A DNA stretch of 64,000 bases from Haemophilus_A paraphrohaemolyticus_A (lineage in GTDB: Bacteria; Pseudomonadota; Gammaproteobacteria; Enterobacterales; Pasteurellaceae). Location: contig NZ_QEQF01000008.1 in assembly GCF_003253115.1 (NCBI RefSeq), forward strand, positions 32,256 to 96,255, written 5' to 3'. How positions within the stretch are numbered: the first letter of the stretch is position 1; each line of letters opens with the position of its first letter. This document shows positions 35,675 to 42,874 of the stretch, piece by piece. A model generated the notes under the pieces. That model was given only the letters and a program-made list of their open reading frames with translations. It did no database searches and was not told where the DNA came from. A program made the position numbers and the translations under genes.

Positions 35675-36364
35675 TTATAATGAAGCTTGATCAACAGCAA
35701 CACCAGCACCCATTGTAGTAGAGATGCTTACTTTCTTGATGAACACACCTTTTGCTGTCGTTGGTTTTGCTTTAGTTAAAGCAGCCAATAATGCTTGAAG
35801 GTTTTCTTTTAATTGCTCTTCAGAGAAGTTCGCTTTACCGATTGTAGTGTGGATGATACCGTTTTTGTCGTTGCGGTAGCGAATCTGACCAGATTTCGCG
35901 TTTTTAACTGCTTCAGCAACGTTTGGAGTTACAGTACCTACTTTTGGGTTTGGCATTAAGCCACGTGGGCCTAATACTTGACCTAATTGACCTACAACAC
36001 GCATTGCATCTGGTGAAGCGATAACAACGTCAAAGTTCATTTCGCCTTTTTTCACTTGCTCTGCAAGGTCTTCCATACCCACTAAATCTGCACCTGCTGC
36101 TTTCGCTGCTTCTGCGTTCGCACCTTGTGTGAACACTGCAACGCGTGCTGTACGACCAGTACCATGTGGTAACACAGTTGCACCACGTACGTTTTGATCT
36201 GATTTACGAGGATCGATACCTAGGTTTACTGCAACATCAACGCTTTCTACGAATTTAGCTGTCGCGAATTGTTTTAATACTGCGATTGCTTCGTTGATTT
36301 CGTACGCTTTAGTAGAATCTACGCCAGCTTGGATTGCTTTCATTTTTTTGGTCAATTTAGCCAT
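35675..36364 (-). CDS. rplA: 50S ribosomal protein L1
   Basis: L1-stalk protein that moves deacylated tRNA out of the E site; also a translational repressor of rplKA in E. coli. 229 aa with AKLTKKMKAIQAGVDSTKAY and the L1 signature MGVGxQ-region PRGLMPNPKVGTVT near residue 130. Four bases separate it from rplK. Confidence 0.98.
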   Translation of the reverse strand: MAKLTKKMKAIQAGVDSTKAYEINEAIAVLKQFATAKFVESVDVAVNLGIDPRKSDQNVRGATVLPHGTGRTARVAVFTQGANAEAAKAAGADLVGMEDLAEQVKKGEMNFDVVIASPDAMRVVGQLGQVLGPRGLMPNPKVGTVTPNVAEAVKNAKSGQIRYRNDKNGIIHTTIGKANFSEEQLKENLQALLAALTKAKPTTAKGVFIKKVSISTTMGAGVAVDQASL

Positions 36365-36368
36365 CGTA

Positions 36369-36797
36369 TTATTCCTCCACCACTAAGCCCATTGAACGAG
36401 CAGTACCAGCGATTGATTTCATTTTCGTTTCGATAGTCGCACCAGTCATATCTGCTGCTTTAGTTTCAGCGATTTGACGGATTTGCTCTAAAGTTACTTT
36501 ACCCACTTTATCTTTGTTCGGTTTACCAGAACCAGATTTGATGCCAGCTGCTTTTTTCAATAATACTGCTGCTGGTGGAGTTTTAGTAACGAAAGTGAAT
36601 GAACGGTCAGCGTAAACTGTGATAACAACAGGAATTGGTAAACCTTTTTCTAAGCTCTCAGTACGAGCGTTGAATGCTTTACAGAATTCCATGATGTTCA
36701 CACCTTGTTGACCTAATGCAGGACCAACTGGTGGTGATGGGTTAGCCATACCCGCTGCAACTTGCAACTTAACGTATGCTTGGACTTTTTTTGCCAT
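36369..36797 (-). CDS. rplK: 50S ribosomal protein L11
   Basis: GTPase-centre protein required for RelA activation. 142 aa starting MAKKVQAYVKLQVAAGMANP; the proline-rich PSPPVGPALGQQGVNIMEFC is intact. ATG 36797 follows TTAGAGGAAACTTAAAA; an 11-codon upstream extension is rejected because MAKKVQ is the family start. Confidence 0.98.
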   Translation of the reverse strand: MAKKVQAYVKLQVAAGMANPSPPVGPALGQQGVNIMEFCKAFNARTESLEKGLPIPVVITVYADRSFTFVTKTPPAAVLLKKAAGIKSGSGKPNKDKVGKVTLEQIRQIAETKAADMTGATIETKMKSIAGTARSMGLVVEE

Positions 36798-36870
36798 TTT
36801 TAAGTTTCCTCTAAGTGGGTGATAACGCAAGTTTAACTTGCTCCCCTATGATAAAAAGCACGATGTGCTA

Positions 36871-36902
36871 CACAAAAATACGAGCCATATAAAATGGCTC
36901 GT
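36871..36902 (-). terminator. Terminator-like hairpin between nusG and rplK
   Basis: Minus strand ACGAGCCAT / ATGGCTCGT with a 5-nt loop, followed by ATTTTTGTG. It lies just downstream of the candidate rplK promoter, so it either ends nusG or forms the 5' end of the rplKA transcript. Confidence 0.75.
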
Positions 36903-36914
36903 AATTGACGGTAA

Positions 36915-36943
36915 ATTTTACCGAAATTATGATCGTTTTTCAA
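36915..36943 (-). promoter_or_regulatory. Candidate rplKA promoter
   Basis: Minus strand TTGAAA (36943-36938), 17-bp spacer, TAAAAT (36920-36915). An uptake word (AAGCGGT, 36942-36948) overlaps the -35. Confidence 0.55.
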
Positions 36944-36996
36944 GCGGTTTTCGCTTTTTACAAATTTCTAATAAATTCCCACCGCTAAATAATCTA

Positions 36997-37566
36997 TTAC
37001 CCGTGTTGTTTCTCAACTTGGTTAAATTCAAGCTCAACAGGGGTTGCACGACCGAAGATTGATACAGACACTTTAATACGTCCTTTTTCGTAATCTACTT
37101 CTTCCACTGTACCAGTAAAGTCTGCGAATGGACCTTCCGTAACACGTACGCTTTCGCCTGGGAAGTATTCGTTACGATGACGTGGTTTTTCTGCCGTTTC
37201 TTGTACTCGGTTAAGAATGCGGTCTGCTTCTTTTCTTGAAATTGGTGCTGGTTTATCTGCGGTACCGCCAATAAAACCCATCACACGTGGCACGCTACGA
37301 ACTAACTGCCAAGTGTAATCGTTCATTTCCATTTCCACTAATACATAACCAGGGAAGAATTTACGTTCCGTTTTACGGCGTTTGCCACCTACATTTTCGA
37401 TAATTTCTTCAGTTGGCACTAACACTTCACCAAACTGTTCTTCCATTTTGTGTAATTTAATGTATTCACGTAAGGTTACCGCAACACGATTTTCAAATCC
37501 TGAAAATGCTTGGAGTACATACCAACGTTTTTTACTTACTTCTGTTGTTGTTTCTACTTCACTCAT
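36997..37566 (-). CDS. nusG: Transcription termination/antitermination factor NusG
   Basis: Elongation factor that links RNA polymerase to Rho or the ribosome. 189 aa: NGN domain (KRWYVLQAFSGFENRVAVTL, residues 13-32 on) and a C-terminal KOW domain (GESVRVTEGPFADFTGTVEE). Lies 11 bp after secE, the standard pair. Confidence 0.98.
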   Translation of the reverse strand: MSEVETTTEVSKKRWYVLQAFSGFENRVAVTLREYIKLHKMEEQFGEVLVPTEEIIENVGGKRRKTERKFFPGYVLVEMEMNDYTWQLVRSVPRVMGFIGGTADKPAPISRKEADRILNRVQETAEKPRHRNEYFPGESVRVTEGPFADFTGTVEEVDYEKGRIKVSVSIFGRATPVELEFNQVEKQHG

Positions 37567-37577
37567 TTTGCTTAGCC

Positions 37578-37985
37578 TTATAGATTAGTAATGAAATTAA
37601 TTAATGCCACAATAATAGTATCAAAGCCCCATAATACGAGGGAAACCACGATACACATTGCGATCACGATAAGCGTAGTTTGCGTTGCCTCTGGGCGAGT
37701 TGGCCAAATAATTTTGCGTAATTCGGTGCGTGATTCTTTCGCAAAACCAATCGCTTTTTGACCTTGGTTAGTCATTGCTGCAACTGCAACTGCACCAATC
37801 ACTAACACCACTAATAATAACAGGCGAACAACCAGTGCAAAGTGTGAGGCAAGATAAGTATTACCAATCGCCGCCACCGCTAAAAGCACAATCGCCACAA
37901 TCCATAATGTCGTATTTAAGCCCTTGCTTTTTACCCCTGATTTTTCAATCTGTTCAGGAGCTTTTGTTTTTTTCTCAGTAGCCAT
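37578..37985 (-). CDS. secE: Preprotein translocase subunit SecE
   Basis: Small membrane subunit of SecYEG. 135 aa with three helices (about residues 25-45, 48-68, 108-130), the three-helix form of Enterobacteria and Pasteurellaceae. The conserved cytoplasmic amphipathic segment (KESRTELRKIIWPTRPEATQTT) precedes the last helix. A candidate -10 (TACAAT, minus 38043-38038) lies about 50 bp upstream; no tRNA gene is present upstream. Confidence 0.96.
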   Translation of the reverse strand: MATEKKTKAPEQIEKSGVKSKGLNTTLWIVAIVLLAVAAIGNTYLASHFALVVRLLLLVVLVIGAVAVAAMTNQGQKAIGFAKESRTELRKIIWPTRPEATQTTLIVIAMCIVVSLVLWGFDTIIVALINFITNL

Positions 37986-38103
37986 ATGAACCCTAAAATT
38001 TGTGTAGAAAATAGACGTCTAATTTTTCAAGCGAGAGATTGTAGCATTTTTCTTAATTTTTAACACGATATTTTGCAAAAAATATGTATGCTTTCTGAAA
38101 ATA

Positions 38104-39249
38104 TCAAGCACGCACATAACCGCCGTTTACCGACTTGACCACTCCCAACAATTCCAAGTTTAAGAGTTCAACCAACAACATCGATACCTCCATCTCCACC
38201 GCCTTGGCAATATCATCAATCGCTATCGGCTCAAGGCTAATCTGTTCGAAAATCTGCTGCTGACAAGCGGTCATTTCTGGCAAAGTCTTTGCAACTGGCA
38301 CAGCAGCTGACTTTGCAAAACGTGGGGCGGAATCTACCGCTTGCGTTTCATGCTCAAACAGTTCGGCTTGCACAGGTTCTTTTTGCAGCTGATATTGCAC
38401 CGCTTGCAAAATATCCTCGATGCTTTCTGTGAGTAACGCACCTTCTTTAATCAGCTTATGACAGCCTGCAGAATAAGGATTTTGTGCCGCATTCGGCAAG
38501 GCAAACACCTCTCGCCCTTGTTCTAAAGCATAGCGGGCGGTAATCAACGAGCCACTGTTGATGGTTGCTTCCACCACCAGCGTGCCTAGCGAAAGCCCGC
38601 TAATAATTCGATTTCTTCGTGGAAAATTCTCGGCAATCGGTGGCTGGTTAGGAAAAAATTCCGAAACCAATGCCCCGCCTATGTCGATAATTTGTTCGGC
38701 TAATTTTTTGTGGCGAGCAGGGTAAATTTGTGCCAAACCAGAACCTAACACGGCAATCGTGATGCCATTTTCCGCCACCGCACGTTGATGACAAAATCCA
38801 TCAATGCCAATTGCCAGCCCACTTGTCACCGCCAAGCCATTTTTGACTAATTCCGAGGCAAAATAGCCCGCCCAGTATTCTCCATAATGGGAAAAATCGC
38901 GGCTGCCCACCATCGCAATTTGCGGTAAACTCAAGCTCTCCACCGAACCTTTCACGAATAGCACAGGCGGCGCGGTGCTAATTTGGCGCAGCAAAAAAGG
39001 ATAATCGGCATCAAACAGGGTCAGAATGCGGTTGCCTTCTTGTTCCGCCCACGCTAATGCGGCGTGAATCCACGTCTGATCGGGTTGAAACCAACGTTGA
39101 ATTTGCTTTTCGTTCCAACCGATTTGGCGAAGTTGCTGTTTGTCGAATTGGCAAAATTGGTCAAAGTCGATTTCCGCCAACAAACGGGCGATTTTTTGTG
39201 CACCAATTTGTGGCACTTGCAATAATTTGAGCAGAGAAACTACACGCAT
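38104..39249 (-). CDS. dprA: DNA-processing protein DprA (Smf)
   Basis: Loads RecA on incoming single-stranded DNA during natural transformation. 381 aa: N-terminal helical part, Rossmann-like domain with MVGSRDFSHYGEYWA and SGLAIGIDGFCHQRAV (residues about 114-157), GREVFALPNA, and a C-terminal winged-helix region (about 320-381). The gene and the many uptake words fit a naturally competent organism. A competence-type CRP site lies upstream. Confidence 0.96.
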   Translation of the reverse strand: MRVVSLLKLLQVPQIGAQKIARLLAEIDFDQFCQFDKQQLRQIGWNEKQIQRWFQPDQTWIHAALAWAEQEGNRILTLFDADYPFLLRQISTAPPVLFVKGSVESLSLPQIAMVGSRDFSHYGEYWAGYFASELVKNGLAVTSGLAIGIDGFCHQRAVAENGITIAVLGSGLAQIYPARHKKLAEQIIDIGGALVSEFFPNQPPIAENFPRRNRIISGLSLGTLVVEATINSGSLITARYALEQGREVFALPNAAQNPYSAGCHKLIKEGALLTESIEDILQAVQYQLQKEPVQAELFEHETQAVDSAPRFAKSAAVPVAKTLPEMTACQQQIFEQISLEPIAIDDIAKAVEMEVSMLLVELLNLELLGVVKSVNGGYVRA

Positions 39250-39332
39250 TCCGAAATAAAGCCTAGAAAAAAGGGAAAATTTCCCTAATCATAAGAAAAA
39301 GGCTAAAATAGCCAACTAAATCTTTTAAAATT

Positions 39333-39348
39333 TTCGAGCGAGATCACA
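39333..39348 (-). promoter_or_regulatory. Competence regulatory element (CRP-S site) for dprA
   Basis: Minus strand TGTGATCTCGCTCGAA flanked by TTTT and AAAAT, close to the Haemophilus competence element (TTTTTGCGATC...TCGAAAA). A TATTTT -10 begins 22 nt downstream (39310-39305), the spacing of a class II CRP promoter. The site overlaps the ribosome-binding region of the divergent gene def. Confidence 0.65.
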
Positions 39349-39351
39349 AAA

Positions 39352-39864
39352 ATGGCAGTATTAGAGGTTGTTTTATATCCAGACGAGCGACTTGCAACGG
39401 TGTGCGAACCCGTGACAAAAGTCGATGCAGAATTAAACCAATTTATCGACGATATGTTTGAGACGATGTACGAACACGAAGGTATCGGGCTTGCCGCACC
39501 GCAAGTAGGCGTGTTAAATCGTGTAATTACCATTGACATTGAAGGCGATAAAACCAACCAAGTGGTGTTAATCAACCCAGAAATTTTGGAAAGCGAAGGC
39601 GAAACGGGCATCGAGGAAGGCTGTTTGTCTATTCCAGGGCATCGTGCGTTAGTGCGACGCAAAGAAAAAGTGAAAGTCAAAGCGTTAAACCGTCAAGGTG
39701 AAGAGATGATTTACGAGGCAGATGGCTTGTTTGCGATTTGTATCCAGCACGAAATCGACCACCTCAACGGTGTGCTGTTCGTGGATCACATTTCCGCCCT
39801 CAAACGCCAACGTATTAAAGAAAAAATGCAAAAGCTGAAAAAGCAAATTGCGAGAGCGAAGTAA
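39352..39864 (+). CDS. def: Peptide deformylase
   Basis: Metalloenzyme removing the formyl group from nascent N-terminal Met. 170 aa with all three motifs: GIGLAAPQVG (residues about 44-53), EGCLSIPG (about 88-95) and QHEIDHLNG (about 131-139, metal HExxH). The usual partner fmt does not follow; a strong terminator comes after about 100 bp. Confidence 0.97.
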   Translation: MAVLEVVLYPDERLATVCEPVTKVDAELNQFIDDMFETMYEHEGIGLAAPQVGVLNRVITIDIEGDKTNQVVLINPEILESEGETGIEEGCLSIPGHRALVRRKEKVKVKALNRQGEEMIYEADGLFAICIQHEIDHLNGVLFVDHISALKRQRIKEKMQKLKKQIARAK

Positions 39865-39967
39865 GTTTTTTGAGACAATTCCTAAGCTTGTCGAAGGATA
39901 AGTCGAAAATGGAAAGCAAATCAGCAACAAATTTTAACCGTTCTGCTGTTGAAATTTTAGGCGTAAA

Positions 39968-39995
39968 TAAAAACCACCATTTAGGTGGTTTTTTT
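39968..39995 (+). terminator. def terminator
   Basis: AAACCACC / GGTGGTTT stem (39971-39991) with a T-run. Confidence 0.92.
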
Positions 39996-40008
39996 CGGCA
40001 CTAAAAAG

Positions 40009-40134
40009 TTAAGATTTCGAAGGCTTTAATCCATCAACATCTTGCAAAAACCAATTGTGCTCAGCCATAGACACTCTTCTCTTTTTTCTGGCATCAATGT
40101 GTCAGATATATTCTTCAAAAGGATCTTTAGCCAT
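40009..40134 (-). pseudogene. Remnant resembling the N-terminus of a Fic-associated antitoxin
   Basis: One minus-strand frame reads MAKDPFEEYI, a TGA stop, HIDARKK..., then WFLQDVDGLKPSKS and stop. From memory this resembles the start of VbhA-type Fic antitoxins (DPFEEYIRQ...GLQDVDGLKPS), with the Arg codon after YI mutated to TGA and the rest deleted. Only about 40 codons survive. No Fic domain is nearby. Family link is tentative. Confidence 0.35.
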
Positions 40135-40276
40135 AAAATAAAAGATAAAAATGAGAGATTAATACGTTTTCATTTTACTTTTTTCAGTTTCAAGCGGTCA
40201 ATTTTCAGCAAAAATTTGCAAATCCGCCTTGTTCCACCGATAATATCTGCAATTTTAATCAGCATAAGGAAAACCT

Positions 40277-41203
40277 ATGATTATCGTAACAGGCGGCTTT
40301 GGTATGATTGGCAGCAACATCGTCAAAGCCCTAAATGAAATCGGACGAAAAGATATTTTAGTGGTGGACAACCTCAAAAACGGGGAAAAATTCATCAATT
40401 TAGTGGATTTAGATATCGCAGATTATTGCGATAAAGAAGATTTCATCGCCTCAATTATCGCGGGCGACGATTTTGGTGACATTGATGCGGTATTCCATGA
40501 AGGAGCTTGTTCAGCTACTACCGAATGGGACGGCAAATACTTAATGCACAACAACTACGAATACTCCAAAGAGTTGTTGCATTTCTGTTTAGATCGCCAA
40601 ATTCCCTTCTTCTACGCTTCAAGTGCGGCAACCTACGGTGGTCGTTCAGATAACTTTATCGAAAAACGTGAATTTGAAGGTCCATTAAATGCGTATGGCT
40701 ACTCAAAGTTCTTATTTGATGAATATGTTCGCAGAATCTTGCCTGAAGCAGATTCTCCTGTATGTGGTTTCAAATACTTCAACGTTTACGGTCCACGCGA
40801 ACAGCACAAAGGTTCAATGGCAAGCGTGGCTTTTCACCTCAACAATCAAATGTTGAAAGGCGAAAATCCAAAACTTTTTGAAGGTTCGGAAGAGTTTTTA
40901 CGCGATTTCGTTTATGTAGAAGATGTGGCGAAAGTGAACATCTGGGCGTGGAAAAATGGCATTTCAGGCATTTACAACCTTGGCACAGGCAAAGCGGAAT
41001 CATTCAAAGCGGTTGCGGAAGCGGTGATTAAATTCCACGGTAAAGGCGAAATTGAAACTATTCCGTTCCCAGACCACTTAAAATCACGCTACCAAACCTT
41101 CACCCAAGCAGACTTAACCGCTTTGCGTGCAGCTGGCTATAAAGGCGAATTTAAGTCTGTAGCGGAAGGCACGGCGGCTTATATGGCTTGGTTGAATCGA
41201 TAA
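40277..41203 (+). CDS. hldD: ADP-L-glycero-D-manno-heptose 6-epimerase
   Basis: NAD(P)-dependent short-chain epimerase making the heptose donor for the lipopolysaccharide inner core. 308 aa: nucleotide-binding GGFGMIGSNIV at residues 5-15, YGYSK catalytic Tyr/Lys near residue 140, and FNVYGPREQHKGSMAS. Stands alone. An uptake word with its A/T tract (AAGCGGTCAATTTT, 40193-40206) lies just upstream. Confidence 0.97.
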   Translation: MIIVTGGFGMIGSNIVKALNEIGRKDILVVDNLKNGEKFINLVDLDIADYCDKEDFIASIIAGDDFGDIDAVFHEGACSATTEWDGKYLMHNNYEYSKELLHFCLDRQIPFFYASSAATYGGRSDNFIEKREFEGPLNAYGYSKFLFDEYVRRILPEADSPVCGFKYFNVYGPREQHKGSMASVAFHLNNQMLKGENPKLFEGSEEFLRDFVYVEDVAKVNIWAWKNGISGIYNLGTGKAESFKAVAEAVIKFHGKGEIETIPFPDHLKSRYQTFTQADLTALRAAGYKGEFKSVAEGTAAYMAWLNR

Positions 41204-41298
41204 TCAAGGCCACAAGCTTTGGCGATGGAAAGTCTGTCTTGCCAAGAAATGTTTTTTGGCAAGGCTTTTTCGTAGATACCGAGTTTGTGTTTTCTCAT
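41204..41298 (-). pseudogene. ulaE: Truncated ulaE (L-ribulose-5-phosphate/L-xylulose-5-phosphate 3-epimerase) start
   Basis: Minus strand ATG 41298 with AGAGG upstream reads MRKHKLGIYEKALPKNISWQ, then RLSIAKACGLD. This is the family N-terminus; after about 31 codons it runs into the hldD 3' end and stops. The remaining 250 or so codons are missing. It lies downstream of and in the same direction as ulaR. Confidence 0.75.
41238..41270 (+). terminator. hldD terminator within the ulaE remnant
   Basis: CTTGCCAA (41238-41245) / TTGGCAAG (41256-41263) followed by GCTTTTT. Confidence 0.7.
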
Positions 41299-41364
41299 GA
41301 GTGCCTCTTGAGTGAAATGGTATAGGAGCAAATTCTTTGCAAAAGAAAATTAAAATCCAACCTC

Positions 41365-42111
41365 TTACACCAACACCACTTCCAGCCCGTTCTCTCTTAA
41401 GGCTTGAATTATCGCTGGATCCGCCTCTCTGCCTGTAATCAGCAAGTCAATTTCATTCAAATCGCTAAACAGCATCCCAACCTGTTTGCCGAGCTTAGCA
41501 CTATCGACTAACGCGATAAACTTGTGTGCCTTGCGAGCGAAAGCCTGTTCGGAGTTGGCTAAAATCATATCGGTTTTATATAAGCCTTCAGGGGTAAAAC
41601 CTTTCCCGCTGGTGAACATGACATCTGCAAAATAGTTGTTTTCGTGCTGATTATTTAATGAGAGCGTCACACGTTTATTCTTATTATATTGGCCGCCTAT
41701 AATCACAATATTTTCGTGATTATGTTCAATCAAATAATTCGCAAGCGGTAGAAAATTCGTGATAATTTGCAAATGTTTACCGCACAGATGATTGCCGAGT
41801 AGTTGCATCGTCGAACCTGCGGTTAAAATTACGCTTGCACCATCAAAACAATATTTACTTGCGGCTTCGGCAATCCGTTGTTTCTCGCTGATGTTATTGA
41901 TTTTATTCGAGAAAAATTGGGTAAAGTCTGTTTCAATGGCTTCCGCCCCATTACGCACTTTGCGTAATTTGCCTTGCTCGTGTAGTTTGCTAATATCGCG
42001 ACGAGCAGTAGCGGGCGATACGCCTAATAAATCGATAATTTCGTTGGTGGAAAGTATTTTTTTCTCGTCCAGTAACGAAAGTAGTTGTTTGTGTCTATAG
42101 GTTTCGTTCAT
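41365..42111 (-). CDS. ulaR: UlaR-like DeoR-family repressor
   Basis: Predicted repressor of L-ascorbate utilisation genes; L-ascorbate-6-phosphate is the effector in E. coli. 248 aa: N-terminal DeoR helix-turn-helix (KILSTNEIIDLLGVSPATARRD, residues about 17-38) and a sugar-phosphate sensor domain (ILTAGSTMQLLGNHL, FTPEGLYKTDM). ATG 42111 with AAAGGA is preferred to an in-frame TTG two codons upstream. Divergent from ulaA and intact although most target genes are lost. Confidence 0.85.
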   Translation of the reverse strand: MNETYRHKQLLSLLDEKKILSTNEIIDLLGVSPATARRDISKLHEQGKLRKVRNGAEAIETDFTQFFSNKINNISEKQRIAEAASKYCFDGASVILTAGSTMQLLGNHLCGKHLQIITNFLPLANYLIEHNHENIVIIGGQYNKNKRVTLSLNNQHENNYFADVMFTSGKGFTPEGLYKTDMILANSEQAFARKAHKFIALVDSAKLGKQVGMLFSDLNEIDLLITGREADPAIIQALRENGLEVVLV

Positions 42112-42391
42112 TGGCAATCCTTTTGTTGTGGTGTTTAATCAATGAACTGTAACTTTACTTTTGCCTATACTTTCCTCCCTCCATTTACGGAGAGAATGAA
42201 TTGAGGTAAGGAATATTTTTACAATATTGATTTAAACTGAATATTTAACGCTTGTTAGAAACTATCATTGAAACCGTGTAGGTGGTGATTTTACTGTGTT
42301 TAACAAATAGGATTGAAAGAATCCAACTTTCGTAAGTGATTTCATTAACGTTAGCCATAGTGTGCTCATCTCTGTATTCAATTACAGAAAA

Positions 42392-42408
42392 ATTCAATCA
42401 TTTTGAAT
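42392..42408. promoter_or_regulatory. Candidate UlaR operator
   Basis: Inverted repeat ATTCAA-TCATT-TTGAAT; a further half-site ATTCAAT occurs at 42377. The protein that binds is inferred only from position. Confidence 0.3.
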
Positions 42409-42451
42409 CATAAATAGTCACAAAATTTTGTAAAATGCTTTTTGTGGATTT

Positions 42452-42467
42452 TGTGATCTAATTCTCA
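42452..42467 (+). promoter_or_regulatory. CRP-like site
   Basis: TGTGATCTAATTCTCA matches TGTGA-N6-TCACA at 9 of 10 positions, as expected for a PTS operon, but it is about 400 bp upstream of ulaA. Confidence 0.45.
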
Positions 42468-42546
42468 TTTTTAATGTATTCAGACGAAACGAGATTCTAT
42501 CTGCTTGGACTTGAAAAAAAGGAAGGTTCGTTATATATTGAGAAAT

Positions 42547-42588
42547 AAAAAGGTGGTAAAGCTTGCACCACTACCTTTTATTTTTAAA
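42547..42588. terminator. Hairpin with T-rich end upstream of ulaA
   Basis: AAAAGGTGGT opposite ACCACTACCTTTT (stem with a small bulge) followed by ATTTTTA. It would end a transcript started near the CRP-like site. Confidence 0.4.
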
Positions 42589-42874
42589 TAAGTTTATCTG
42601 GCTCGTGCTTCAGATTGACTTAATAATTATCTTATTATAAAAGTAATAGTTTATTGAACATTGTGACTTTTTATTTTCTTCATTTGCAAAAAATCGCTTA
42701 TATCCTACCGCTTGAAAAATAAAATGTGTCCAACTCTAAAAATAATCAAAAATAATCTTTATTTATCAAAACAAGGTAGTTGTTATGCAGCCATTACATC
42801 TATTTTGCTGAATGATACTCTCACTCAACAGCGTCTTTTTGACATAATTTGATTTTAAAATAAAAGGTTCTTTT

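Larger units (their letters stand above)
42112..42874. other. Long intergenic region ulaR-ulaA
   Basis: No intact gene. In E. coli ulaG lies between ulaR and ulaA; I see no ulaG sequence here. Contents: a CCCTCC/GGAG repeat (42174-42198), an inverted repeat ATTCAA-N5-TTGAAT (42392-42408), a CRP-like site (42452-42467), a 24-codon frame (42475-42549), a hairpin with T-rich end (42547-42588) and a possible -35/-10 pair (TTGACT 42615, TATAAA 42636). Confidence 0.6.

Noticed and set aside
37986..38103. tRNA gene upstream of secE, as in E. coli
   Set aside because: The gap is only 118 bp of AT-rich sequence with no cloverleaf.
42839..42866. TTGACA just before ulaA as its promoter
   Set aside because: No acceptable -10 at 15-19 bp; the only A/T hexamer (TAAAAT) is 11 bp away.
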